Notes under the pieces: model-generated
The model's input: only the letters and a program-made list of their open reading frames with translations
Told to the model about the DNA's origin: nothing
The model's database searches: none
Assembly: GCA_910587355.1 (NCBI GenBank)
Contig: CAJUKF010000040.1
Coordinates: forward strand, 1-27,030
DNA from: an uncultured Muribaculaceae bacterium
GTDB taxonomy: Bacteria; Bacteroidota; Bacteroidia; Bacteroidales; Muribaculaceae
Direction of reading: 5' to 3'
DNA length: 27,030 bases
Part shown: piece by piece, positions 15,067 through 22,517 of the stretch
Numbering within the stretch: position 1 is the first letter of the stretch
Layout: each line of letters starts with the position of its first letter
Program-made: the position numbers and the translations under genes

Positions 15067-16434
15067 TTGATAAAGTTCATATCCATATACGCCAACTATT
15101 ACCGAACTATCGGTAAGTTGGCGTTTCCTCTTTTTCTGGGTCAGCTCGGCAACATTGCTGTCGGCTTCGCCGACAACATCATGGTGGGTCATTATTCCAC
15201 CGACGCGCTGGCCTCGGCTTCTTTTGTAAATAATTTCTTCAACGTCACCATTTTTGCCTGTGTAGGCTTCACCTACGGCCTCACACCGCTTATCGGTGCG
15301 CTTTTCGCCCGCAATGACAACGACTCTATCGGCCGCATCACACGCACCGGCCTGTGGGTCAACACCGTATTTACCCTCCTCATTGCTGCAGTGATGCTCG
15401 GCATATACTTCTGTCTCGACAGTTTCGGACAGCCCGAGCACCTCATGCCTCTAATCCGGCCCTACTATCTTATAGTGCTGGCCGGCATGTTGCCTGTCAC
15501 TATCTTCAACGTACTGGCACAGTGGAGCTTTGCCATTAACGACACTGCCGTACCGACGTGGATAGTGCTCGCGGCTAACGCCTTTAACATCCTCTTCAAC
15601 TATATCCTCATCTTCGGCCATTTCGGCGCCCCCGAGCTCGGCCTCACCGGTGCAGGAATAAGCACGCTGGGCGCACGCATCATCTGCGCCGTAGCCATGG
15701 CATGGGTTTTCTTCAGCACGCGCCGCGGACGCCCGTTCCTCAACGGCTTCTTCCATGCTCCCTCGCGCCGGGGCAATGCCGCTCTCGTCGCACGCACCGG
15801 CTTTCCCGTGGCAATACAGATGGCCTGTGAGACCGCCGCGTTCTCCGGCTCTGCCATTATGGCAGGCTGGATTGGACGCGATGCCCTCGCCGCTTTCCAG
15901 ATAGTAGCAATCAGCGGTATGCTCGGTTTCTGCATCTACTACAGCATCGGTGCCGCAATGGCTATTCCCGTGAGCCATGCCGCCGGACGCGGAGATACTC
16001 TGGCCATGCGGCGCTCGGCGCGTGCCGGCTATCACCTCATACTTGCCGCCATGCTCGTCACATGCTCACTTTTCATCTTCGGGGGACGGCATATAATGGG
16101 ACTTTTCACCACCGACGAGGCCGTTCTCACACTTGCACTCACATTGATTCTGCCAATGGTGCTTTATCAGTTCGGCGACGCCACTCAAATCACATTTGCA
16201 AACGCACTCCGCGGCACATCGCACGTCATGCCCATGCTTTACATTGCCATTGCAAGCTATTTGGTCGTGGGGCTACCCTGCACCTACATCCTCGCCTTCC
16301 CGGCCGGACTCGGCATGTACGGTATCGTGCTCAGCTTCTCCGTGAGCCTCCTCATGGCCGGTGCGCTTTACTTCTGGTTCTTCGTAAAGGCATTGCGCGC
16401 CGTCGACTGCAGCCGTTCGAAATCATCGGAATGA
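15067..16434 (+). CDS. MATE-family efflux transporter
   Basis: A 455-residue, roughly 12-helix inner-membrane transporter. It has the MATE landmarks: N-terminal KLAFPLFLGQLGN, DNIMVGHYSTDALASAS, then GLTPLIGALFARND, and in the second half AAFSGSAIMAGWIGRDALAAFQI and YSIGAAMAIPVSHAAGRGD. MATE proteins export cationic or organic compounds using Na+ or H+ gradients; the substrate is unknown. The start must be TTG at 15067: the upstream in-frame codon 15061-15063 is the stop of the preceding gene, and the first in-frame ATG downstream (15181) would remove helix 1. It lies 3 bp after that gene in the same frame, so translation may depend on re-initiation. Confidence 0.92.
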   Translation: MIKFISIYANYYRTIGKLAFPLFLGQLGNIAVGFADNIMVGHYSTDALASASFVNNFFNVTIFACVGFTYGLTPLIGALFARNDNDSIGRITRTGLWVNTVFTLLIAAVMLGIYFCLDSFGQPEHLMPLIRPYYLIVLAGMLPVTIFNVLAQWSFAINDTAVPTWIVLAANAFNILFNYILIFGHFGAPELGLTGAGISTLGARIICAVAMAWVFFSTRRGRPFLNGFFHAPSRRGNAALVARTGFPVAIQMACETAAFSGSAIMAGWIGRDALAAFQIVAISGMLGFCIYYSIGAAMAIPVSHAAGRGDTLAMRRSARAGYHLILAAMLVTCSLFIFGGRHIMGLFTTDEAVLTLALTLILPMVLYQFGDATQITFANALRGTSHVMPMLYIAIASYLVVGLPCTYILAFPAGLGMYGIVLSFSVSLLMAGALYFWFFVKALRAVDCSRSKSSE

Positions 16435-16498
16435 CATACTCCGCGCACCTTTATCAATAAAACATACCCGAAAAGCTTACTTCTCGCAAAAATTTTTT

Positions 16499-16507
16499 AT
16501 CTTTGCG
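16499..16507 (+). promoter_or_regulatory. Bacteroidota -7 box for pyrH
   Basis: TATCTTTGC is a perfect TAnnTTTGC match. It sits 22 nt before the ATG at 16521, so transcription should start near 16511. This excludes the in-frame TTG at 16503 as the start of pyrH. The -33 element is not convincing. Confidence 0.6.
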
Positions 16508-16520
16508 AAAACGCATTTTT

Positions 16521-17231
16521 ATGGAACCCAAATATAAAAGAATACTTCTCAAGCTCAGCGGCGAATCCCTCATGGGTCACCAGGGCTACGGCATCGACCC
16601 GGAGCGCCTCGCCGACTATGCTCGCCAAATCAAGGAAATCGCCGAAGCAGGCGTTCAGGTAGGTATCGTCATCGGCGGCGGAAACATCTTCCGCGGCCTC
16701 TCGGGCGCGTCAAAAGGCTTCGACCGCGTAAAAGGAGACCAGATGGGTATGCTCGCCACAGTCATCAACTCACTCGCCCTCAACTCCGCCCTCGAGAGCA
16801 TAGGAGTACGCGCTCAGGTGCTCACAGCAGTCAACATGTGCCCCATCGGCGAGCAGTACAGCCCGCAGCGCGCCCTCAACTCCCTCACAGCCGGCACAAT
16901 CACCATAATCGCCGGCGGCACAGGCAACCCCTTCTTCACCACCGACACCGGCGCAGCACTCCGTGCAGTCGAAATCAAAGCCGATGCCATGTTCAAGGGA
17001 ACGCGCGTCGACGGCATATATACCGCCGACCCCGAAAAAGACCCCGCGGCCACGAAATTCGACAAAATCTCTTACGACGAAATCTACAACCGGGGCCTTA
17101 AAATCATGGACCTCACCGCCACCACTCTCTGCCGCGAAAACGGCATGAAAATCGTCGTTTTCGACATGGATACTCCCGGCAACCTCCGCAAGGTTATCGA
17201 AGGCGAGACTATCGGCACTCTTGTTTATTAA
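16521..17231 (+). CDS. pyrH: UMP kinase
   Basis: A 236-residue amino-acid-kinase-fold enzyme that phosphorylates UMP to UDP with ATP, the bacterial route to UTP and CTP. The signatures are all present: KRILLKLSGESLMG at the N-terminus, VGIVIGGGNIFRG, the DQMGMLATVINSLAL helix, AGGTGNPFFTTDTGAALRA, and VDGIYTADPEKDP. A TTG 18 nt upstream (16503) extends the frame but lies inside the promoter's -7 box, so the ATG at 16521 is taken. frr follows 144 bp downstream on the same strand, a common pyrH-frr arrangement (often with tsf), here interrupted by a palindromic repeat. Confidence 0.97.
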   Translation: MEPKYKRILLKLSGESLMGHQGYGIDPERLADYARQIKEIAEAGVQVGIVIGGGNIFRGLSGASKGFDRVKGDQMGMLATVINSLALNSALESIGVRAQVLTAVNMCPIGEQYSPQRALNSLTAGTITIIAGGTGNPFFTTDTGAALRAVEIKADAMFKGTRVDGIYTADPEKDPAATKFDKISYDEIYNRGLKIMDLTATTLCRENGMKIVVFDMDTPGNLRKVIEGETIGTLVY

Positions 17232-17262
17232 TTTCCAACATCAATACTGGTCTAAAGAAAGC

Positions 17263-17295
17263 AGGGACGCGATTAATCGCGTCCGCGCGACGAAA
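17263..17295. repeat. 33-bp palindromic intergenic repeat, copy 1 (upstream of frr)
   Basis: Identical over 33 bp to 17958-17990. Its core at 17265-17284 is a perfect 20-bp palindrome (GGACGCGATT and its complement), followed by CGCGCGACGAAA. The two copies flank frr closely, one in each intergenic gap. No gene is seen in the rest of this 144-bp gap (17232-17375). Confidence 0.9.
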
Positions 17296-17375
17296 AGCAA
17301 TATCGCTCCCTCGCAACAAAAAGCGACCTTTAAGCAGACACTCTGTTCTTTTCAAGATTCTTAAATTAAAACCAT

Positions 17376-17936
17376 ATGACCGACCCGAAAACCTACATCA
17401 AGCCTGCCGAAGACAAAATGGAAAAGGCAGTCGCTTATCTCGACGAGACCCTCGCCCGCATCCGCGCTGGCAAAGCCAACCCCAAAATCCTCGACGCTGT
17501 CCGTGTCGACTACTATGGCTCAATGGCACCCATCTCCAACGTTGCCAACGTCACCGTCCCCGACGCGCGTACAATCGTCATCACGCCTTGGGAGAAATCA
17601 ATGTTCAAGCCCATTGAGAAAGCTATCATAAACTCCGAAGTCGGCATCATGCCCGAGAACAACGGCGAAGTTATCCGTCTCGCCATTCCGCCCCTCACCG
17701 AAGACCGCCGCAAAGCCCTCGTGAAGCAGTGCAAGGCCGAAGCCGAGACAGCCAAAGTATCTGTCCGCAACGCCCGCCGCGAAGCTATCGAAGCACTCAA
17801 GAAAGCTATCAAATTAGGCATGTCGGAAGACATCGAAAAAGATGCCGAGACATCTGTCCAGAAAATCCACGACAAATTCCTCAAAAAAATCGACGACATC
17901 TTCGCCGCAAAGGAAAAAGAAATCCTCACCGTCTGA
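17376..17936 (+). CDS. frr: Ribosome recycling factor
   Basis: A 186-residue protein that splits post-termination ribosomes together with EF-G. The sequence has the family's three-helix-bundle plan: an N-terminal helix with MEKAVAYLDETLARIRAGKANPKILD, the small beta domain (SMAPISNVANVTVPDARTIVI and PWEKSMFKPIEKAI), and a long C-terminal coiled helix with RLAIPPLTEDRRKALVKQ and KIDDIFAAKEKEIL. Length matches the family (about 185). Start: the only ATG that gives the full N-terminal helix, preceded by an A-rich stretch. Both flanks carry the same 33-bp palindromic repeat. Confidence 0.97.
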   Translation: MTDPKTYIKPAEDKMEKAVAYLDETLARIRAGKANPKILDAVRVDYYGSMAPISNVANVTVPDARTIVITPWEKSMFKPIEKAIINSEVGIMPENNGEVIRLAIPPLTEDRRKALVKQCKAEAETAKVSVRNARREAIEALKKAIKLGMSEDIEKDAETSVQKIHDKFLKKIDDIFAAKEKEILTV

Positions 17937-17957
17937 TAAATCTCAAGTTATCAAAGT

Positions 17958-17990
17958 AGGGACGCGATTAATCGCGTCCGCGCGACGAAA
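17958..17990. repeat. 33-bp palindromic intergenic repeat, copy 2 (downstream of frr)
   Basis: An exact copy of 17263-17295, in the same orientation, with the perfect 20-bp palindrome at 17960-17979. It begins 21 bp after the frr stop. The hairpin lacks a following T-tract, so it is unlikely to be a normal intrinsic terminator. It is the first element of a 485-bp gene-free region (17937-18421) made mostly of repeats. Confidence 0.9.
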
Positions 17991-18040
17991 TATAATTTCA
18001 ATTCGCGAACTTAAGTAAACAGCATTGGGACGTATCAAAA

Positions 18041-18155
18041 AGTGGCGGAGCCACATTATCGTTGTTAACCACGTACGAAGTGCGTGGAAGTCGAAATAAC
18101 CATAAAGAGTGGCGGAGCCACGATATTGTGAATAAACGCATTACAATATCGTGGC
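18041..18155. repeat. Composite intergenic hairpin repeat, copy 2, with 13-bp inverted repeat
   Basis: 18041-18130 aligns without gaps to 5885-5974, including the CCACGTAC/GTGCGTGG hairpin (18069-18087) and AGAGTGGCGGAGCCACGATATTGTG-type end. Here the end is also mirrored: 18117-18129 and 18143-18155 form a perfect 13-bp stem around a 13-nt loop. No coding potential is visible. Confidence 0.85.
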
Positions 18156-18157
18156 TT

Positions 18158-18285
18158 CAGTCTCGGCGGGTTTGTAACCCGACGCCACCGACGCCTCCAA
18201 TATGATGCCATGCATCATTCCCCTTCAGTCTCGGTGGGTTTGTAACCCACCGCTACGAATATGGTGCCCAGCATCGCTCCCTTTG
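18158..18285. repeat. Two tandem 68-bp repeats with GGGTTTGTAACCC hairpins
   Basis: Two units start at 18158 and 18226 (offset 68 bp) with CAGTCTCGG, then a GGGTTTGTAACCC hairpin, and share a diverged tail (AATATGATGCC versus AATATGGTGCC). The hairpin's outer pair changes from C-G in the first unit to T-A in the second, preserving the stem. Related units occur at 26782-26942. Confidence 0.85.
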
Positions 18286-18289
18286 TAAG

Positions 18290-18307
18290 GACGTGCCTCT
18301 GGCACGC
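18290..18307. repeat. Small perfect hairpin CGTGCC-TCT-GGCACG
   Basis: Arms at 18292-18297 and 18301-18306 are complementary around a 3-nt loop. It abuts the tandem repeats and has no T-tract. It is probably another member of the mobile or degenerate intergenic hairpin families in this genome. Confidence 0.5.
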
Positions 18308-18352
18308 ATCAACCGCACACTTATCAAGTCACACATTATCAACAACTTACAC

Positions 18353-18397
18353 AAAAACCCGGGGTCACCCTCATACGAAGGGGCAACCCCGGGTTTT
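18353..18397 (-). terminator. Rho-independent terminator of efp
   Basis: A 10-bp stem (AACCCGGGGT at 18356-18365 with 18386-18395) carries an inner GC-rich extension. On the minus strand it is followed by TTTTT-G. It lies 25 bp past the efp stop. The opposite side (TTTTATATATTTT) could also act weakly for plus-strand transcripts. Confidence 0.8.
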
Positions 18398-18421
18398 ATA
18401 TATTTTATAAAAGTGACTGGC

Positions 18422-18988
18422 TTAAGCCTTCACACGCTCGATGTAAGAACCGTCGCGTGTGTCGACGCGTACCTTGTCGCCTGTGTTGCAGAACAGAGGC
18501 ACACGGATTTCAGCGCCGGTCTCAAGAGTTGCGGGCTTGAGAGTGTTGGTGGCTGTATCGCCTTTGATGCCGGGCTCGGTGTAGGTGATTTCGAGCTCTG
18601 CCTTGACGGGCATCTCGGCATAGAGCACAGTCTCGGTCGATGCGTCGCGGACAACTTCCACTACGTCGCCTTCTTTCATGAAAGCTGCGCCGGTAACGAG
18701 GTCCTTCGAGATAGGAATCTGCTCATAAGTTTCCTGGTCCATGAAGATGTCGTCGCCGCCCTCTGCATAGAGGTACTGGTAGGGACGACGCTCTACGCGT
18801 ACATCCTCAAGTTTTTCGCCGATATTGAAGCGGCGCTCGAGCACGCGGCCGTCGACAACGTCTTTAAGCTTGGTACGCATGAAGGTGTTGCCTTTGCCGG
18901 GCTTTACGTGGAGGAATTCCACGCAGAAATACAGACGGCCGTCCATGCGGATGCAAGTGCCGTTTTTGATGTCCTGTGCGTTTATCAT
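18422..18988 (-). CDS. efp: Translation elongation factor P
   Basis: A 188-residue EF-P, which relieves ribosome stalling at polyproline stretches. The three-domain plan is clear: an N-terminal KOW-like domain with the tip loop HVKPGKGNTF (tip Lys at residue 32), a middle OB domain (YLYAEGGDDIFMDQETYEQI), and a C-terminal OB domain with the family signature in LEITYTEPGIKGDTATNTLKPATLETG. The tip lysine is the residue that needs modification in many bacteria; no epmA/epmB-type modification gene is in the window. It is a single-gene unit with its own promoter and terminator. The start MINAQDIKNG is the standard N-terminus. Confidence 0.97.
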   Translation of the reverse strand: MINAQDIKNGTCIRMDGRLYFCVEFLHVKPGKGNTFMRTKLKDVVDGRVLERRFNIGEKLEDVRVERRPYQYLYAEGGDDIFMDQETYEQIPISKDLVTGAAFMKEGDVVEVVRDASTETVLYAEMPVKAELEITYTEPGIKGDTATNTLKPATLETGAEIRVPLFCNTGDKVRVDTRDGSYIERVKA

Positions 18989-19028
18989 AAATTTGTATGG
19001 TTGTTTGTTTTGTATTTTCTTTCAGACC

Positions 19029-19060
19029 GCAAAGTTAGTAATTTTTACTAATTTATGCAA
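19029..19060 (-). promoter_or_regulatory. Bacteroidota promoter for efp
   Basis: On the minus strand TAACTTTGC (19029-19037) is a perfect -7 box, and TTG (19058-19060) lies exactly 20 nt upstream as a partial -33 element. Transcription should start near 19025, giving a leader of about 37 nt. Confidence 0.7.
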
Positions 19061-19070
19061 GTACCGAATT

Positions 19071-20435
19071 TTATGCCGCTGCCTGGCTGTACACGCTCCG
19101 TCTGATGCGGCGGTAGGCGCAGTACATTATTATGTCCGTCAGCGTCCACGATATCGGATAGATGCTAAGCAGCTGCCCGAAAGTGCCGTCCGACGGGAAG
19201 AAAAACACCCACAGCAGCCTTATCACGCATGTGCCGAAAATTGTTATCAGCGCCGGTGTCATCGAGTAGTCGAGCGCACGGAGCATCGAACCCGTCATCT
19301 CGTAGTAGCAGGCTATGAACTGAAACAGAAGCACAGCCACGATGCGCTCGCCGGCATATGCCAGCACATTGGGGTCGCTCGTGAACGGCGCGAGGAAGAA
19401 ATTGCGCTGCCACGCTATGAGCACATTGAGCACTATAAGTATCACCGTGCTGTAAATCAGACTTATCTGCAGCACGCGCCGGCAGCGCTCCAGATTTCCG
19501 GCGCCGTAGTTCTGACTGCCGAAAGCCACGCACGTCTGACCGAAAGCGTTTATCACGAAGTAGCAGTACATCTCATAGTTCAGTGCAGCAGCCGAGCCGG
19601 CCATGGCATAGGCTCCGAAACTGTTGATTGCCGATATTATGAAGATATTCGATATCGAGAACACCGTCGCCTGCAGGCCTGCCGGAACGCCCACGTCGGC
19701 TATTTTGCGCATCTGCCTCCAGTTCGGAGCCAGAGCCTTGATATCGAGATGTATGTCGCTCTGTTCACGCACGAGAAGCAGCACTATTATGAATGCGTTC
19801 AGCACATTCGCTATCACCGTAGCCCATGCAACGCCTTTCACGCCCATGCCGAGGCAAATCACGAACACAAGGTTCAGCGCCACATTCACAATTCCCGACA
19901 CGACAAGAATAAAGAACGGACGCCGTGTGTCGCCGATACTCCGTAATATCGCCGAGCCGAAATTATATATAATCATGAACGGCATACCGGCGCCGAGTAT
20001 TCTCAGATAATCCACTGCCATATCGAGCACTTCGGGCGGTGTGTCGAGCGCCGTCAGCAGCGGCCGGGCCACAATCTGCGTCGTCACCAGCATAATCACG
20101 CCGCTCCCGAGTGCCAGTACGGCCGAGGCCGACACCGAGGCGCGAACGCCCTGCCGGTTGTTCTGGCCTATATAGTTGGCTATAATCACATTTACACCCA
20201 CCGAGAGGCCCAGAAACATATTTATCAGCAGACCTATCACAGGGCCATTGCAGCCCACAGCCGCCAGAGCCTCCGGACCGGTGAAACGGCCGACTACCGC
20301 CACATCCACGGCATTGAACGACTGCTGCAGAAGTCCGCTCGCTATCAGCGGCAGGGCAAACATCAGCATCGGCCACGCAAGCGGCCCGCTGAGCATATTT
20401 ATACTGTTTCTCTTACGCGTCACTTCCTCCGTCAT
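19071..20435 (-). CDS. MATE-family efflux transporter (second, DinF/NorM-like)
   Basis: A 454-residue, about 12-helix membrane transporter of the MATE family, unrelated at close range to the one at 15067. Landmarks: PMLMFALPLIASGLLQQSFNAVDVAVVGRFTGPEALAAVG, then LGLSVGVNVIIANYIGQNN, and in the second half INSFGAYAMAGSAAALNYEMY and GQTCVAFGSQNYGAGN. The end is PISWTLTDIIMY and a basic tail (RRIRRSVYSQAAA). The substrate is unknown. Its ATG overlaps the stop of fbp by 4 bp (ATGA at 20432-20435), so translation is coupled to fbp. It ends 11 bp before the -33 element of the efp promoter, with no intrinsic terminator visible in that gap. Confidence 0.92.
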   Translation of the reverse strand: MTEEVTRKRNSINMLSGPLAWPMLMFALPLIASGLLQQSFNAVDVAVVGRFTGPEALAAVGCNGPVIGLLINMFLGLSVGVNVIIANYIGQNNRQGVRASVSASAVLALGSGVIMLVTTQIVARPLLTALDTPPEVLDMAVDYLRILGAGMPFMIIYNFGSAILRSIGDTRRPFFILVVSGIVNVALNLVFVICLGMGVKGVAWATVIANVLNAFIIVLLLVREQSDIHLDIKALAPNWRQMRKIADVGVPAGLQATVFSISNIFIISAINSFGAYAMAGSAAALNYEMYCYFVINAFGQTCVAFGSQNYGAGNLERCRRVLQISLIYSTVILIVLNVLIAWQRNFFLAPFTSDPNVLAYAGERIVAVLLFQFIACYYEMTGSMLRALDYSMTPALITIFGTCVIRLLWVFFFPSDGTFGQLLSIYPISWTLTDIIMYCAYRRIRRSVYSQAAA

Positions 20436-22423
20436 ATGCTCCGCTCCTTGATTATGCCGTGGCGGAATGCATACAGCAGTTCTGTGAGTTCCTTCACCTG
20501 CTCCTGAAGTTCGCGGCCCTTGTCGGTATCGCGTACGCGCATACGCCGCGAACTCATCTCCACAATCTGTGTGGTGCTTTTGATGTCCGTGCCGTTTATC
20601 ACCGCATCCTCAGCCGACGAGAACGGCTCATGCTGCACCAGCACGAAGCCGCGGCTGTGGTAAACGAGCGTATAGCCGGCAATGCCTGTCGTGTTGTGAT
20701 ACGCTTTCGCGAAGCCTCCGTCTATCACCATCAGTTTGCCATTGGCGCGTATCGGCGATTCGCCTGCATTGGTCCGCACGGGCACATGCCCGTTGATTAT
20801 ATGCCGGTGCTCGCCGGTCACGCCGAAGGCGTCGAGTATCATGTCGCACACTGTCTCGTCATTGCGCAGCTTGTAGTAATAGCCTTTTTCCTCCTTCCAC
20901 ATTTCCTTGTCCTTAAGGAAATAGCGCTCGAATGTAGTCATGCGCGACTTGTCGAACAGCGGCGAGTCGGGGCCGCACCACAGATACCAGTAGAAATCGA
21001 CCGCAAAATCGCGTTCTTCAGCCGGTGTGTCGTCGTTAGTTGCCGAGCGCATTATCATGCCCACTCTCTTGAAGAGGTCGCGGCCCTTGACGCGCTTGCC
21101 CATTATTTCTATCTCTTTCAGCGTGCCGTCGGCATTGAGCGGTATCGATGCATGGAACAGCAGATTGGAGTTGAATACGCCGTACATGCAGCCGTGCGAG
21201 AAGAGGCACTTCATATGCTCTTTCAGCCGGCTGCTTATGATGAACGAATGATGAAGCTTGCGCACAAGCTCGCTCTCTTCGGGCGTGAGGGCGTATGGGT
21301 CGGCCGGATTGATTGTCGGGAAATGCGTGTCGCACATTTCGTAGGTCTTGCCGTCAAGCACAAAGGCATGTTTGCCGAAGTCTATGTGCTCCAGTAGCTT
21401 ACGGTCCTGCATCCGCCACTCGGGATGCTTGTCAATCATCGCCGCTTCGAGCTTGAACTGTATTATGCTTATCGCCTTGTGCATCTTCGCCAAAAGCTGG
21501 CGTGTCTTGTCGTCGTGCGTCACATCCTCGGGGTCGAGTCGGGCCCTGAAATTCTCACACGGGTCGTCGCCGTACACATCCATGGCGAAGGTTGCCAGCG
21601 GCACAAGATTTATGCCGTAGCCCTCCTCGAGCGTCGCCATGTTGCCGTACCGCAGCGACAGACGCAGCACATTGGCTATGCAGCAGTCGTTGCCGGCGGC
21701 CGCGCCCATCCACAGCGCGTCGTGGTTACCCCACTGTATGTCGAAGTTACCGTATCTGCAGAGCACGTCCATTATCAGGTGCGCGCCGGGGCCGCGGTCG
21801 TACACATCGCCCAGCACATGCAGCTGGTCGATGCTAAGCCGCTGTATCACATAGCACAGCGCCGTGATGAAGGCATCCGCCTGCCCCGTCGAGATGATTG
21901 TCTCTATAATCCGGTTGAAGTACTCCTGCTTGTTGTCGTCCGACGGCGATTCGTGCAGAAGTTCTTCTATGATATAGGCGAACTCGGCCGGAAGTGCCTT
22001 GCGAACCTTCGAGCGTGTGTATTTCGACGACACTGCCTGACACACCTTTATCAGCTGATAAAGCGTCACGCGATAGAAATCGCTCAGCTCGTTCTCCGAG
22101 GCACGTATTATCTGAAGCTTGCGCTCGGGGTAATATATCAGCGAGCACAGCTGCCGTATCTCCGAGTCGCGCAGCTGTGTGCCGAAAGCCTCGGTCACCT
22201 TGCGTTTTATGTTGCCCGACGCATTGCGGAGTATATGCTGGAAAGCCTCGTATTCGCCGTGCAAATCGGCTACAAAGTGCTCTGTTCCTTTCGGAAGGCT
22301 CATAATCGCTTCCAGATTCATTATTTCCGAACTCGCCGACGATACGTCGGGATATGTCTGTGCCAGTAGTTCAAGAAGCCTGCGTTCACTTTCGGCTTTT
22401 TCTGTGCGTATCGTGTCGCTCAT
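20432..22423 (-). CDS. fbp: Class III fructose-1,6-bisphosphatase
   Basis: A 663-residue gluconeogenic enzyme that hydrolyses fructose-1,6-bisphosphate, of the Firmicutes/Bacteroidota class III type with a metallophosphatase core. The metal-binding motifs are present: FVADLHGEYE (Asp53, His55), GDVYDRGP near residue 206, WGNHDALW near residue 231, and a late GHVPVRTN histidine. The protein length (about 640-670) is that of the family. It is transcribed from a -7 box 38 bp upstream of the ATG and its stop overlaps the MATE start by 4 bp. In-frame antisense frames of 300 codons lie over it but are shadows of its codon bias. Confidence 0.95.
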   Translation of the reverse strand: MSDTIRTEKAESERRLLELLAQTYPDVSSASSEIMNLEAIMSLPKGTEHFVADLHGEYEAFQHILRNASGNIKRKVTEAFGTQLRDSEIRQLCSLIYYPERKLQIIRASENELSDFYRVTLYQLIKVCQAVSSKYTRSKVRKALPAEFAYIIEELLHESPSDDNKQEYFNRIIETIISTGQADAFITALCYVIQRLSIDQLHVLGDVYDRGPGAHLIMDVLCRYGNFDIQWGNHDALWMGAAAGNDCCIANVLRLSLRYGNMATLEEGYGINLVPLATFAMDVYGDDPCENFRARLDPEDVTHDDKTRQLLAKMHKAISIIQFKLEAAMIDKHPEWRMQDRKLLEHIDFGKHAFVLDGKTYEMCDTHFPTINPADPYALTPEESELVRKLHHSFIISSRLKEHMKCLFSHGCMYGVFNSNLLFHASIPLNADGTLKEIEIMGKRVKGRDLFKRVGMIMRSATNDDTPAEERDFAVDFYWYLWCGPDSPLFDKSRMTTFERYFLKDKEMWKEEKGYYYKLRNDETVCDMILDAFGVTGEHRHIINGHVPVRTNAGESPIRANGKLMVIDGGFAKAYHNTTGIAGYTLVYHSRGFVLVQHEPFSSAEDAVINGTDIKSTTQIVEMSSRRMRVRDTDKGRELQEQVKELTELLYAFRHGIIKERSI

Positions 22424-22460
22424 CTTTTTCCTTTTTTCTTGTCTTACGGGTTTTGGCTAT

Positions 22461-22469
22461 GCAAAGGTA
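22461..22469 (-). promoter_or_regulatory. Bacteroidota -7 box for fbp
   Basis: The minus strand reads TACCTTTGC, a perfect TAnnTTTGC match. Transcription would start near 22457, 34 nt before the ATG. No -33 element is evident at the usual distance. It lies within the 94-bp gap between the divergent fbp and lipoprotein genes. Confidence 0.5.
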
Positions 22470-22517
22470 GTAATTATCAATGCAATATTGCTCCTTTTTC
22501 CGCGTTATTGTTTTACA

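Noticed and set aside
18001..18300. Possible CRISPR array because of repeated hairpins
   Set aside because: Repeat units differ in type and spacing, there are no uniform 25-40-bp direct repeats with unique spacers of constant length, and no cas genes.
17937..18421. Possible small genes or a non-coding RNA in the 485-bp gene-free stretch
   Set aside because: Only repeats, hairpins and the efp terminator are seen; no frame with a plausible start and no promoter box.
18825..19946. A 373-codon plus-strand frame crossing efp, its promoter and the MATE gene
   Set aside because: It spans the efp promoter and two real minus-strand genes and yields a His/Arg-rich protein with no domain.
20459..22369. 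Two plus-strand frames of 312 and 314 codons over fbp
   Set aside because: Shadows of fbp; they have no start signal or conserved motifs, while fbp shows all its metal-binding motifs.
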